Both the position numbers and the translations under genes were made by a program. This document shows, in pieces, positions 35,580-44,563 of a stretch of 64,000 bases of DNA. How positions within the stretch are numbered: the stretch's first letter is position 1; each line of letters starts with the position of its first letter. The notes under the pieces are model-generated. The model saw only the letters and a list, made by a program, of their open reading frames with translations. It was not told where the DNA came from and searched no databases. The stretch covers positions 124,001 through 188,000 of the forward strand of contig NZ_CP029197.1 of the NCBI RefSeq assembly GCF_008639165.1, in the 5' to 3' direction. The DNA comes from Streptomyces venezuelae ATCC 10712. Its GTDB lineage: Bacteria > Actinomycetota > Actinomycetes > Streptomycetales > Streptomycetaceae.

Positions 35580-36467
35580 ATGCAGACAGCCCCGGCCGGA
35601 CCCGCTCCGGCGACACGCAGCGAGCCGACCCACCACCGCACCTCACCGGCCGGTGTGGCCGCGATGCTCGGCAGCGGCCTGTCGAACCAGATCGGCGCCG
35701 CGACCGGCTCCCTCGCCTTCCCCGTTCTCGGCCCCGTGGGGGTCGTCGCGGTCCGCCAGTACGTCGCCGCGGCGGTCCTGCTGGCCGTCGGCCGGCCCGC
35801 GTTGCGGAGCTTCACCTGGCAGCAGTGGCGGCCGGTCATCCTGCTGGCGGTCGTCTTCGGCACGATGAACCTGTCCCTGTACACCGCCATCGACCGCGTC
35901 GGCCTCGGGCTCGCCGTCACCCTCGAGTTCCTCGGCCCGCTCGCCATCGCCCTGGCCGCGACCCGCCGCCGGGTCGACGCGGTGTGCGCCCTGATAGCGG
36001 CGGCCGGTGTCGTCACCCTCATGCGCCCGCAGCCCTCCACCGACTACGTCGGGATGGGCTTCGGCCTGCTCGGGGCCGTCTGCTGGGCCTCGTACATCCT
36101 GCTCAACCGGACGGTCGGCAGCCGCGTCCCCGGTGCGCAGGGCGCCGCGGCCGCCGCGCTGCTGTCGGCGCTGACGTTCCTGCCGGTCGGGCTGTACGTC
36201 GTGCTGCGTCACCCGCCGACCGTCGCGTCCCTCGGGTACGCGGTCGCCGCGGGTGTCCTCGCCTCGGCCGTGCCGTACCTGGTGGACCTCTTCACGCTGC
36301 GCCACGTTCCGGCCGCCGCCTTCGGCCTGTTCATGAGCGTCAACCCCGTGCTCGCGGCCCTGGTCGGCTGGCTCGGCCTCGGACAGGGCCTCGGCTGGAT
36401 CGAGGGGGCGGCCATCGGAGCCGTCGTGGGCGCGAACGTCCTCAGCATCCTCACCGCGCGCCGCTGA
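35580..36467 (+). CDS. EamA/DMT-superfamily transporter (RhtA-like)
   Basis: 295-residue membrane protein with ten helices in two EamA repeats. GTMNLSLYTAIDRVGLGLAVTLEFLGPL is typical of the RhtA/threonine-homoserine exporter branch, and the second repeat contains AVPYLVDLFTLRHVPAAAFGLFMSVNPV. It probably exports amino acids or similar metabolites. It is divergent to the LysR gene that likely regulates it. Confidence 0.88.
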   Translation: MQTAPAGPAPATRSEPTHHRTSPAGVAAMLGSGLSNQIGAATGSLAFPVLGPVGVVAVRQYVAAAVLLAVGRPALRSFTWQQWRPVILLAVVFGTMNLSLYTAIDRVGLGLAVTLEFLGPLAIALAATRRRVDAVCALIAAAGVVTLMRPQPSTDYVGMGFGLLGAVCWASYILLNRTVGSRVPGAQGAAAAALLSALTFLPVGLYVVLRHPPTVASLGYAVAAGVLASAVPYLVDLFTLRHVPAAAFGLFMSVNPVLAALVGWLGLGQGLGWIEGAAIGAVVGANVLSILTARR

Positions 36468-36529
36468 CTCCAGGGGAAGCCGGCGGGGCGGGCGGGTGCG
36501 TCGGTGTGGCGGTCCGGCGTAGGGCCTCA

Positions 36530-36535
36530 TAGGCT
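36530..36535 (+). promoter_or_regulatory. -10 element for leaderless mycothione reductase mRNA
   Basis: TAGGCT is followed by 6 nt and then the ATG at 36542, with no ribosome site between. This is the standard arrangement for leaderless transcription in actinobacteria. No good -35 was found. Confidence 0.5.
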
Positions 36536-36541
36536 GGCCGG

Positions 36542-37909
36542 ATGCGTCACCACGATCTTGTCGTCATCGGTGCGGGATCCGGCAATGCCGTCATGGACGA
36601 ATCGTTCGCCGATCTGGACGTGGCCATCGTCGAGGAGCGCTGGTTCGGCGGCACCTGCCTCAACTCCGGTTGCATCCCGAGCAAGATGCTCGCGTACACC
36701 GCGCAGGTCGCCCGGACCGTCCGGGAAGCCGGGGCGTACGACGTGGACGCCGAGTTGAGGGCGGTGCGCTGGCGCCAGGTGCGTGACCGGGTCTTCGAGC
36801 GGCTGGACGCGCAACGAGACAGTGGCCGCCGGGCTCGTGTCCAGCAGGACTCGGTCACCGTGTACGAGGGCAGGGCCCGGTTCACCGGGCCCAAGAGCCT
36901 CCGGATCGACCGTGCGGACGGGGCCGTCGACATCAGTGCCGCCCAGATCGTCATCGCGGCGGGCGGCAGGCCCGCGATCCCCGGACCGGTGGCGGAGTCG
37001 GGCCTGCCGTACGAGACGTCCGACACCGTCATGCGGATCGACGCCCCGCCCCGGCACCTGGCGATCCTCGGGGGCGGCTACATCGCCGCGGAACTGGCCG
37101 AGGTGTTCGCCGCGGCGGGCAGCTCCGTCACCGTCGTGGAGAAGGAGGAGCGCCTGCTCGGCCCCCAGGACGAGACGGTCGCGGAGCGGTTCACCGAACT
37201 GGTCCGCTCCCGCTACGACCTGCGGCTCGGCCGCGAGCTCACGGCCCTCGACGGCAGCCCGGGGGCGCTCCGGCTGACCCTGGACGACGGATCGACGGTC
37301 GAGGCGGACATGCTGCTCGTCGCGGTGGGCCGGGTCCCGAACAGCGACCGGCTGAACCTGGACGCGGCCGGGGTCGCCACCCACGACGACGGCCGGGTGC
37401 GCGTCGACCGGCACCAGCGGACCACCGCGGACGGTGTGTTCGCCCTGGGGGACATCTGCTCACCGGTGCCCCTCAAGCACGTGGCCAACCGTGAGGCGGC
37501 GGTCGTCGCGCACAACCTCCGTCATCCTGACGACCTCGTCGCCGCCGACCACGGCGTGGTGCCGGCGGCGGTCTTCACCCAGCCCCAGATCGCCTCGGTC
37601 GGCGCCACCGAGCAGGAGTGCCGTGACAGGGGGCTGGACTACCGGGTGGGCACCGCCGGTTACGGCGACGTCGCCTACGGCTGGGCGATGGAGGACACCA
37701 CGGGGTTCTGCAAGGTGCTCGCCGAGCCCGGCACCGGGCGTCTCCTCGGCGCCCATGTGATGGGAGCCGAGGCTTCGACGCTCATCCAGCCTCTCGTCCT
37801 GGCCATGACACTCGACATCGACGCCACCACGCTCGCCAAGTCCCCGTACTGGATCCACCCCGCGCTCACCGAAGTCGTGGAGAACGCCCTCCTCGACCTC
37901 GACCTGTGA
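36542..37909 (+). CDS. mtr: Mycothione reductase
   Basis: 455-residue pyridine-nucleotide disulfide oxidoreductase. The FAD motif VIGAGSGN, redox-active pair CLNSGC, NADPH motif AILGGGYIAAEL, second FAD motif VFALGDIC and C-terminal catalytic His in YWIHPALTEVVENALL are all present. The last motif matches mycothione reductases. It reduces mycothiol disulfide with NADPH and so maintains the thiol pool of actinobacteria. The flavin-reductase-like gene follows 55 bp later on the same strand. Confidence 0.88.
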   Translation: MRHHDLVVIGAGSGNAVMDESFADLDVAIVEERWFGGTCLNSGCIPSKMLAYTAQVARTVREAGAYDVDAELRAVRWRQVRDRVFERLDAQRDSGRRARVQQDSVTVYEGRARFTGPKSLRIDRADGAVDISAAQIVIAAGGRPAIPGPVAESGLPYETSDTVMRIDAPPRHLAILGGGYIAAELAEVFAAAGSSVTVVEKEERLLGPQDETVAERFTELVRSRYDLRLGRELTALDGSPGALRLTLDDGSTVEADMLLVAVGRVPNSDRLNLDAAGVATHDDGRVRVDRHQRTTADGVFALGDICSPVPLKHVANREAAVVAHNLRHPDDLVAADHGVVPAAVFTQPQIASVGATEQECRDRGLDYRVGTAGYGDVAYGWAMEDTTGFCKVLAEPGTGRLLGAHVMGAEASTLIQPLVLAMTLDIDATTLAKSPYWIHPALTEVVENALLDLDL

Positions 37910-37964
37910 CGAGCAGCCGACCGACGGGGCCGCCGGGCCCTGCGGAACAGAGGGAGACGACGCC

Positions 37965-38453
37965 GTGACGGACCTGAGCCCCTTCACCGACGTGCACGAC
38001 GGACCGATGTACGTGGTGACGGCGGCGGCCCGCGGCGAGGTCGCGGGATGCCTCGTGGGCTTCGCCTCGCAGTGCTCCATCGACCCGCCGCGGTTCACGG
38101 TGTGGCTGTCGGTCGCCAACCACACGTACCGCGTCGCGCGCGAGGCCGAACACCTCACCGTGCACCTGCTCCACCGGGACGAGCGGGCGCTGGCCGAACG
38201 GTTCGGCGAGGAGACGGGCGACCGGACGGACAAGTTCGCGGCCGTCGACTGGCGGCCGGGCGTGGCGGGCAGTCCGATCCTGGAGCGGCTGCGCACCTGG
38301 TTCACCGGCCGGATCGAGGGCCGCATCGAGGGCGGCGACCACGTCGGATTCCTCCTGGCACCCGTGGCGGTGTGCCCGCCGCACGAAGGACCACCGCCCG
38401 TACTGCTCCGCTACCGGGAACTGCGCGGCCTCGAACCGGGCCACCCGGCCTGA
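37965..38453 (+). CDS. Flavin-reductase-like FMN-binding protein
   Basis: 162-residue protein of the flavin reductase/DIM6-NTAB fold. The pattern YVVTAAARGEVAGCLVGFASQCSIDPPRFTVWLS is the FMN-binding core, and the protein ends without extra domains. Members transfer electrons from NAD(P)H to flavin or use bound FMN on small substrates. GTG start at 37965 behind GAGGGAGA. Position behind mtr suggests a redox role, but the substrate is not known. Confidence 0.82.
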   Translation: MTDLSPFTDVHDGPMYVVTAAARGEVAGCLVGFASQCSIDPPRFTVWLSVANHTYRVAREAEHLTVHLLHRDERALAERFGEETGDRTDKFAAVDWRPGVAGSPILERLRTWFTGRIEGRIEGGDHVGFLLAPVAVCPPHEGPPPVLLRYRELRGLEPGHPA

Positions 38454-38455
38454 GA

Positions 38456-38474
38456 CCACGGACCGGGTCCGTGG
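38456..38474. terminator. Short hairpin between convergent genes
   Basis: An 8-bp perfect stem (38456-38463 with 38467-38474) with a 3-nt loop, between the flavin-reductase-like gene and the MarR gene. Likely a bidirectional terminator. Confidence 0.55.
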
Positions 38475-38503
38475 ACCGGCGGGCTCGTCGCGAGTGGCTT
38501 CGG

Positions 38504-38956
38504 TCAGGCGGTGGGCGGGGCCAGGAAGACCCGTTCCAGCAGGGTGTACAGGCTCGCCCGGTCCTGCGCGCTGAGCCTGTCCAGGCCCTCGTGCGTGGCG
38601 TGCATCTTCGCGCGGATCGCGTCGGTGACGCGCTCGCCCTCGTCGGTGAGGATGACGTTCTTGACGCGCCGGTCGGAGGCACTCGCCTCGCGGCGTACGA
38701 GCCCTCGCTTCTCCAGCCGGTCGATGATGCCGGTCATGTTGGAGGCGTCGCAGGTCATCGTCTCGGCCAGCGCGCGCATGGCGGCGGGCCCCCGGCGCAG
38801 CACGGTCAGTGCCTTGCCCTGGCTCGCGGTGAGGTGCTCGCTCGCCGCCGCGACCGTGAAGTCGCCGTAGTAGACGCCGAGGGACACCGAGAACAGCTCC
38901 ATGAGCTGGTCCGTGTCGACGCGGGGCGTTTCGGCGTGCGGAGGAGCTCCTGTCAT
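38504..38956 (-). CDS. MarR-family transcriptional regulator
   Basis: 150-residue winged-helix regulator. Recognition region MRALAETMTCDASNMTGIIDRLEKRGLV and wing RREASASDRRVKNVILTDEGE are clear. A single Cys (in MTCDAS) near the HTH could sense electrophiles, as in some quinone-responsive MarR proteins. The ATG at 38956 sits 7 nt after TAGAGT, so the mRNA is probably leaderless. It is divergent to the Old Yellow Enzyme gene and its operator lies on both promoters. Confidence 0.9.
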   Translation of the reverse strand: MTGAPPHAETPRVDTDQLMELFSVSLGVYYGDFTVAAASEHLTASQGKALTVLRRGPAAMRALAETMTCDASNMTGIIDRLEKRGLVRREASASDRRVKNVILTDEGERVTDAIRAKMHATHEGLDRLSAQDRASLYTLLERVFLAPPTA

Positions 38957-38963
38957 GGAGACC

Positions 38964-39033
38964 ACTCTAACCGCAAAAGCTTGACTATCTCAAGCAACTC
39001 CCTCTACGGTCCTCATTGCGTGAAGTTCTCAAG
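38964..39033. promoter_or_regulatory. Divergent overlapping promoters with two MarR operators
   Basis: Plus strand (OYE): -35 TTGACT 38981-38986, 18-bp spacer, -10 TACGGT 39005-39010. Minus strand (marR): -35 TTGAGA (complement of 38988-38993), 18-bp spacer, -10 TAGAGT (complement of 38964-38969). A perfect palindrome CTTGA-N5-TCAAG at 38980-38994 covers both -35 boxes, and a second copy with one mismatch (CGTGA-N5-TCAAG) is at 39019-39033. This fits autorepression and repression of OYE by one MarR protein. Confidence 0.72.
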
Positions 39034-39072
39034 CATCAAGGTTGTCAAGTAATAGCCATGAGGAGCGTCCCC

Positions 39073-40200
39073 GTGACCGTCACCGCGTCCCCCGCCTCCC
39101 GCGCGGCCGAGATCCTGTCCCGCCCCGTCGCGCTGAACGGCCTGACCGTCCCGAACCGCATCGCGATGGCGCCGATGACGCGGATGTTCTCCCCCGGCGG
39201 CGTCCCCGGCGAGGACGTGCGGTCGTACTACGCCCGCCGCGCCGCCGCCGGCGTCGGCCTCATCGTCACCGAGGGGACCTACGTCGGCCACGACTCGGCC
39301 GGGCAGAGCGACCGCGTGCCGCGGTTCCACGGTGAGGAGCAGCTGGCGGGGTGGGCGAAGGTCGCCGAGGACGTGCACGCGGCGGGCGGCACGATCGTCC
39401 CGCAGCTGTGGCACATCGGCATGGTCCGCAAGCAGGGCCAGGCGCCCTACGCCGACGCCCCGGCCATGGGCCCCTCGGGCATCCGTCCCGACGGCACCGA
39501 GGGCACGGGCAAGGCGATGACCCTGAGCGACCTGGACGACGTCATCGGCGCCTTCGCCGAGGCCGCGGCGGCCGCCGAGCGCATCGGCTTCGACGGCGTC
39601 GAGCTGCACGGAGCCCACGGCTACCTCCTCGACCAGTTCCTGTGGGCGGGTACGAACCGCCGTACCGACGCGTACGGCGGCGACCCCGTGGCCCGCACGA
39701 AGTTCGTGGCCGAGGTCGTGGCCGCCGTACGCGCGAGCGTCTCCGCCGAGTTCCCGGTGATCTTCCGCTACTCGCAGTGGAAGCAGGACGCCTACGACGC
39801 GCGGCTCGCCGAGACCCCGGAGGAGCTGGACGCGATCCTGGCCCCGCTCGCCGCGGCCGGCGTCGACGTCTTCCACGCCTCCACCCGCCGCCACTGGATC
39901 CCCGAGTTCGAGGGCTCGAACCTGAACCTGGCGGGGTGGACCAAGAAGCTCACCGGCAAGCCGACCATCACCGTCGGCTCGGTCGGCCTCGACGGCGACT
40001 TCATCCACGCCTTCGCGGGCGAGGGCGCTCCGGTCCAGGGCATCGACGAGCTCCTCGACCGCCTGGAGCGCGACGAGTTCGACATGGTCGCCGTGGGCCG
40101 CGCGCTGCTGCAGGACCCTGAGTGGGCGGCGAAGGTCCTGGCGGGCCGGACCGACGAGCTGAAGGCGTACGACGCGGCCGCGGTCCAGACGCTGAGCTAG
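39073..40200 (+). CDS. Old Yellow Enzyme-family NADH:flavin oxidoreductase
   Basis: 375-residue FMN enzyme with a TIM barrel. AMAPMTRMFS near the N-terminus, ELHGAHGYLLDQFL mid-protein and the C-terminal VAVGRALLQDPEW are family motifs. OYEs reduce activated alkenes, quinones and nitro compounds. The GTG at 39073 is preferred because AGGAG lies 7 nt upstream; an ATG at 39058 would add five residues. The divergent MarR regulator implies induction by electrophiles or quinones. Confidence 0.9.
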   Translation: MTVTASPASRAAEILSRPVALNGLTVPNRIAMAPMTRMFSPGGVPGEDVRSYYARRAAAGVGLIVTEGTYVGHDSAGQSDRVPRFHGEEQLAGWAKVAEDVHAAGGTIVPQLWHIGMVRKQGQAPYADAPAMGPSGIRPDGTEGTGKAMTLSDLDDVIGAFAEAAAAAERIGFDGVELHGAHGYLLDQFLWAGTNRRTDAYGGDPVARTKFVAEVVAAVRASVSAEFPVIFRYSQWKQDAYDARLAETPEELDAILAPLAAAGVDVFHASTRRHWIPEFEGSNLNLAGWTKKLTGKPTITVGSVGLDGDFIHAFAGEGAPVQGIDELLDRLERDEFDMVAVGRALLQDPEWAAKVLAGRTDELKAYDAAAVQTLS

Positions 40201-40214
40201 GGCGCGCCCCGAGT

Positions 40215-42578
40215 TCATCGGGCTGCCGCACTTGCCGTGGATTCCGTGTCGGTGCCGTCGGTGCCGTCGGTGCCGTCGGTGCCGTCGGTGCTGTCGATGT
40301 CGTCGGCGCCGTCGACGCCTTCGGTGCCGACCGGGCCGCGGGGAAGCAGCCGGTCCAGCCACTTCGGCAGCCACCAGTTGGTCCGGCCGAGGAGGGTCAT
40401 GGTCGCCGGTACCAGCACCATGCGGACGACCGTGGCGTCGATGAAGATCGCGGTGGCCAGGCCGAGCCCGAACATCTTGGTGGAGGGGTCGTCGGCGACG
40501 ACGAAGGACAGGAAGACCGCCACCATGATGAGGGCGGCCGAGGTGATGATCCGGGCGGTGCCCGAGACGCCGTCGACGATCGCCGTGCCGTTGTCGCCGG
40601 TGCGCAGGTACTCCTCGCGTACGCGGGAGAGCAGGAACACCTCGTAGTCCATCGACAGGCCGAACAGGATGGCGAAGAGGAACATCGGGATGAACGACAC
40701 GATCGGAACAGTCGCTTCCAGCCCGATGAGTGCGCCTCCCCAGCCCCACTGGAAGACCGCGACCAGGATGCCGTAGGCAGCGCCGATGCTCAGCAGGTTC
40801 AGCAGTACCGCCTTGAGCGGTACGAGTACCGAGCGGAAGACCAGCGTCAGCAGCAGGAACGACATCGCCAGCACGGCGGCGACGAGCACCGGCAGGCGTT
40901 CGCTGGTCCGTCGGCCCACGTCGGACAGGCTCGCGGCGGCGCCGCCGACGTGCGCCCTGGCCGGGCCCTGCCCGACCGCCGTGGGCAGCACGTCGGTGCG
41001 CAGCCGGGCGATGGTGTCGGCCGTGGCCTCGTCCTGAGGGCTGGTGGTCGGGAACACCACGAGGGTCGCGATGCCGGTGGTCCGGTCGATGAGCGTCGGC
41101 GCGACGGACGCGATGCCCGGATCCGCCGCGACCGCCGCGACCAGTCGGTCCAGCACTGCCGGATCACCGGCGGGGTCCGCGGCGATGACGAGGGGACCGT
41201 TGATGCCGGGGCCGAACCCCTCGGCGACGAGGTCGTAGGCACGGCGCTCGGTACGGCTCTGCGGCAGTGAGCCGTCGTCGGGCAGCCCGACGCGCAGACC
41301 GAACACGGGCAGCGTCGCCGTCAGCAGCAGCCCCGCCGCGCCGACCGCGTACGGCACCGGGTGCCGGCTGACGTGTCCGATCCAGCGGCGCCACCCCGCG
41401 GCGGGAGCGGCGCCAGCCACCAGGTCCCGCCGCCGTGCGAGTCGGCCCGGCTTCCCGGTCCGCAGAGCCCGGCCGATCCGGCCGATCCGCCCGGCCCGGG
41501 CCAGGCGCGGGCCGGCGGCGCCGAGGAACGCCGGCAGCAGCGTCACGGACGCGATCACCATGGTCAGGACGACGATCGAGACGGCGAAGCCGCCCACCGT
41601 CATGAACGGCACGTTCGCGACCGCCAGGCCGAGGATCGACACCACGACGGTGCCACCGGCGAAGACCACCGGCCGCCCCGCCGTCGCCACCGCGCGCCCC
41701 GCCGCCTCGCGGGGATCGAGCCCGCGTGCGAGGTACTCCCGGTGCCTGGCGAGCACGAACAGCGCGTAGTCGATGCCCACTCCGAGCCCGACCATGCTGC
41801 CCAGGACCGGTGCGAAGGTGGGGACCTCCGTCACCCCCGCCAGGACCGTCATCGTGGCGATCCCGACGGTCAGCCCGAAGAGCGCCATGCCGATCGGCAG
41901 CGCGGCGGCGACCAGCGAACCGAACGCCAGGAACAGGATCGCGGCCGCGGCGAGGAGGCCGATCAGCTCGCTCGCGCCGCCGGCGGGCTCGGAGAAGGCG
42001 TAGAAGAGGTTCCCGCCCATCTCGATGCGCAGCGGCAGCTCGGGGCGCAGCCGGTCGCCGAGTTCGACGAGGGCGTCGAGGTCGTCGGCCGACAGCCGGC
42101 TCTGGTCGGGGTACTGCACCCGGACGACCGCGATCCGCCCGTCGGCCGAGACGAGGCCGCCGCGCACGGCGGTGTCCGCGCCCGCGTCGAGTGCCCCCGC
42201 CGGGTCGCTCGTGCCGAGCACGTGCGGCAGCCGCTCCAGCTCGGCCCGCAGGCGCGTGAGAGCGGCGCGCGGGCCGTCGTCGCCGTTGGTGTCGCCGTCG
42301 TTGCTGTCGCCGTCGTCGTCGAAGAACGTCGCACCGTCGTCGAGGGGCGTGACGACCACGTGGGCGGTCATCCCCTCCTGTCCGGTGCCCGCCCGCTCGA
42401 TCAACTCCGCGGCCCGTCGGGAGTCCAGCCCCGGAGCGGTCATCGAGTCCGCTGTCCGCCCGCCGAAGGCGACGGCGGCGAGGACGGCGAGCGTGGTGGC
42501 GATCAACCATGCCGCGATCACCCGCCAGGGGTGCCGGGCGGCGCTTCCGCCCAGGCGCAACAGGGCTTTCGAGAGCAT
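40215..42578 (-). CDS. MMPL/RND-family exporter
   Basis: 787-residue membrane protein with the MMPL pattern: one N-terminal helix, a large extracytoplasmic domain, five or six helices, and a repeat of this unit. Characteristic are VGLGVGIDYALFVLARHREYL and ILFGLSMDYEVFLLSRVREEYL, which hold the proton-relay Asp-Tyr pairs. An acidic low-complexity loop (DDDGDSNDGDTNGDDG) sits in the first large domain and the C-terminus ends in Gly-Thr-Asp repeats. Such proteins export lipids or siderophores. The ATG at 42578 follows GGAGG. Confidence 0.88.
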   Translation of the reverse strand: MLSKALLRLGGSAARHPWRVIAAWLIATTLAVLAAVAFGGRTADSMTAPGLDSRRAAELIERAGTGQEGMTAHVVVTPLDDGATFFDDDGDSNDGDTNGDDGPRAALTRLRAELERLPHVLGTSDPAGALDAGADTAVRGGLVSADGRIAVVRVQYPDQSRLSADDLDALVELGDRLRPELPLRIEMGGNLFYAFSEPAGGASELIGLLAAAAILFLAFGSLVAAALPIGMALFGLTVGIATMTVLAGVTEVPTFAPVLGSMVGLGVGIDYALFVLARHREYLARGLDPREAAGRAVATAGRPVVFAGGTVVVSILGLAVANVPFMTVGGFAVSIVVLTMVIASVTLLPAFLGAAGPRLARAGRIGRIGRALRTGKPGRLARRRDLVAGAAPAAGWRRWIGHVSRHPVPYAVGAAGLLLTATLPVFGLRVGLPDDGSLPQSRTERRAYDLVAEGFGPGINGPLVIAADPAGDPAVLDRLVAAVAADPGIASVAPTLIDRTTGIATLVVFPTTSPQDEATADTIARLRTDVLPTAVGQGPARAHVGGAAASLSDVGRRTSERLPVLVAAVLAMSFLLLTLVFRSVLVPLKAVLLNLLSIGAAYGILVAVFQWGWGGALIGLEATVPIVSFIPMFLFAILFGLSMDYEVFLLSRVREEYLRTGDNGTAIVDGVSGTARIITSAALIMVAVFLSFVVADDPSTKMFGLGLATAIFIDATVVRMVLVPATMTLLGRTNWWLPKWLDRLLPRGPVGTEGVDGADDIDSTDGTDGTDGTDGTDTESTASAAAR
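40251..40295. repeat. Five tandem 9-bp units encoding a Gly-Thr-Asp tail
   Basis: GGTGCCGTC is repeated four times exactly from 40251, with a fifth unit (GGTGCTGTC) to 40295. On the coding strand this gives a Gly-Thr-Asp-type repeat near the end of the MMPL exporter. The array could vary in length by slippage without a frameshift. Confidence 0.85.
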
Positions 42579-42753
42579 CGGGTCCTCCAACCACCTCGTC
42601 GGCCGTCCATGTACGGCCGCCGACACCGAGGTTCGTCGCCACGGCGCTTCGCGGCATCGGCTCGCGGGCCGCGGATGCGTCGTCCCCGGGGCGGAGTGAC
42701 GACCCGTCCTTTCGGCCGATGCGCGAAACGCCACGGTCCCTAGGCTGGGAACC

Positions 42754-43926
42754 GTGCTCCGAGACGACCTGCGAACCCTGTGGACCGAACCCCGGCCGCC
42801 CGACGCGCCCGCCCGGGTATGGCGGGACGGGGCGCTGCTCGCCGCGGGCCTCGCCGGTGTGGTGCTGGAGGCCACCCTGCGGGAGGACGTCGTATGGCAG
42901 CCGGTGGCCGTGGTGTTCGCCGTAGGGCTGTGCCTGCTGCCCCTGTGGCGCCGGACCCGCCCGCTGGCGATGGTGACGCTGGCGTTCGGCTCGATGAGCC
43001 TGCTCGCGGTGGCCTCGGTCGTCGCCGCACTGCCCCAACCCGTCGGTCTGAACACCGCCGCGATCGTGCTCGTACTGGTGTACGCGCTGCCCCGGTGGGG
43101 ATCGGGGCGCGAGATCGTGCTGGGCGGCGCGGTGATCCTCGCGACCGGCGCGCTGTGTTCCGTCACGGACGAGACCCCGGTCGTCGAGAACGTCGTGGGC
43201 CTCGTCTTCCTGCTGCTGCCCGGCGTGATCGGCGCGGCCGTGCGGTTCCGGGGGACCGCACGCGAGCGGCAGTTGGAGCAGGTGCGCTCCCGCGAGCGCG
43301 AGCAGCTCGCCCGGGAACTGCACGACACGGTGGCCCATCACGTGTCGGCCATGGTGATCATCGCCCAGGCGGGCCGTGTCCTCGCGGGCACCGACCCGTC
43401 CGCCGCCGTCCAGGCGCTGGAGGGCGTCGAGGAGGAAGGGGCGCGCACGCTGGAGGAGATGCGCGCCATGGTCGCCGCGCTGCGCGACCGCGGGGTCGGC
43501 GCCGAACTGGCGCCCCCGGCCGGAGTCGCGGATCTGGAACGCCTGGTACGCACCCCGGGCGGTCGCCTCAGGGTCGACCTGGGGCTCGACGGCGAACTGG
43601 ACGCGCTGCCCCCGGCCGTGGACGCGGCCGTCTACCGGATCGTGCAGGAGTCGGTGACCAACGCGCTGCGCCATGCGGTCGACGCCACCGAGCTCGTCGT
43701 TCGGGTCGCCGCGGAACCGCACTCGGTACGGGTGAGCGTGCGCGACGACGGCCGGCGCACCGGCCGGGGTCGCGACGGATACGGACTTACCGGACTGCGC
43801 GAGCGCGCGGCCCTGCTCGGCGGCACACTACGAGCCGGCCCGGGTGCCGACCGGGGCTGGCACGTCGAAGCCGAACTGCCGAGAGCGAGGAACGAGAGCC
43901 TTGTCCATTCGCGTCCTCGTCGCTGA
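42754..43926 (+). CDS. Sensor histidine kinase (DesK/NarX type)
   Basis: 390-residue kinase. About five membrane helices in residues 25-165, then the HisKA_3 dimerisation helix with the phosphorylated His in ELHDTVAHH, and an ATPase domain (VQESVTNALRHA; DGYGLTGLRERA). TAGGCT at 42741-42746 lies 7 nt before the GTG at 42754, so the mRNA may be leaderless. The reading frame overlaps the response regulator by 26 nt. The signal is unknown; the MMPL exporter is divergent and could be a target. Confidence 0.9.
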   Translation: MLRDDLRTLWTEPRPPDAPARVWRDGALLAAGLAGVVLEATLREDVVWQPVAVVFAVGLCLLPLWRRTRPLAMVTLAFGSMSLLAVASVVAALPQPVGLNTAAIVLVLVYALPRWGSGREIVLGGAVILATGALCSVTDETPVVENVVGLVFLLLPGVIGAAVRFRGTARERQLEQVRSREREQLARELHDTVAHHVSAMVIIAQAGRVLAGTDPSAAVQALEGVEEEGARTLEEMRAMVAALRDRGVGAELAPPAGVADLERLVRTPGGRLRVDLGLDGELDALPPAVDAAVYRIVQESVTNALRHAVDATELVVRVAAEPHSVRVSVRDDGRRTGRGRDGYGLTGLRERAALLGGTLRAGPGADRGWHVEAELPRARNESLVHSRPRR

Positions 43927-44563
43927 CGACCAGACGATCATCCGCACCGGGTTGCGGATCATGCTGAACGCCCAGCCCGGCATCGAGGTGGTCGGCGAGG
44001 CCGCCGACGGGCGGGAAGCGGTGCGTCTGGCGCGTGAACTACGCCCCGACGTCTGCCTGTTCGACATCCGCATGCCGGTACTCGACGGGCTCGACGCCAC
44101 CCGGCTGGTCGCCGGCCCTGGCGTCGCCGACCCGCTGGCCGTGGTCGTCATCACCACGTTCGACCTCGACGAGTACGTCTACGGCGCGCTGCGGGCCGGC
44201 GCCCGCGGATTCCTCCTCAAGGACACCGGACCGGACCTTCTGGCGCAGGCCGTGCGGTCGGCGGCCGACGGTGAGGCGCTCATCGCGCCCAGCGTCACCG
44301 TCCGACTGCTCCAGGCCTTCGCGGACCTGCCCGCCGGGCGGCCCGTGACCCAGCCGGTCTCCCCCGTCACCGCCCGCGAGGAGCAGGTGCTCCTCGCCGT
44401 CGCTCGCGGGCTTACCAACACCGAGATCGCCGACGCGCTGCACATCAGCCTCAGCACGGTGAAGACGCACCTGGCGAGCCTGATGGCCAAACTCGGCGCC
44501 CGCAACCGCGTCGAGATCGCGATGTGGGCCTACGAAACCCGCCGCATCCTCCCTGCGACCTGA
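43901..44563 (+). CDS. NarL/FixJ-family response regulator
   Basis: 220-residue regulator. Receiver domain with acidic pocket VADDQ, phosphoacceptor Asp in CLFDIRMPVLDG and conserved Thr/Lys further on (TTFDLDEYVYGA; GFLLKDTGPD). C-terminal LuxR-type HTH TAREEQVLLAVARGLTNTEIA...STVKTHLASLMAKL. The TTG at 43901 is the only start that retains the first beta strand; GAGG lies upstream. Partner of the overlapping kinase. Confidence 0.92.
   Translation: MSIRVLVADDQTIIRTGLRIMLNAQPGIEVVGEAADGREAVRLARELRPDVCLFDIRMPVLDGLDATRLVAGPGVADPLAVVVITTFDLDEYVYGALRAGARGFLLKDTGPDLLAQAVRSAADGEALIAPSVTVRLLQAFADLPAGRPVTQPVSPVTAREEQVLLAVARGLTNTEIADALHISLSTVKTHLASLMAKLGARNRVEIAMWAYETRRILPAT

Noticed and set aside
40251..40295. 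CRISPR-like short repeats
   Set aside because: Units are directly adjacent 9-mers with no spacers and lie inside a coding region.
41164..43722. 852-codon minus-strand open frame
   Set aside because: Shadow of the MMPL and kinase genes in another frame; Arg/Gly/Asp-rich without motifs.
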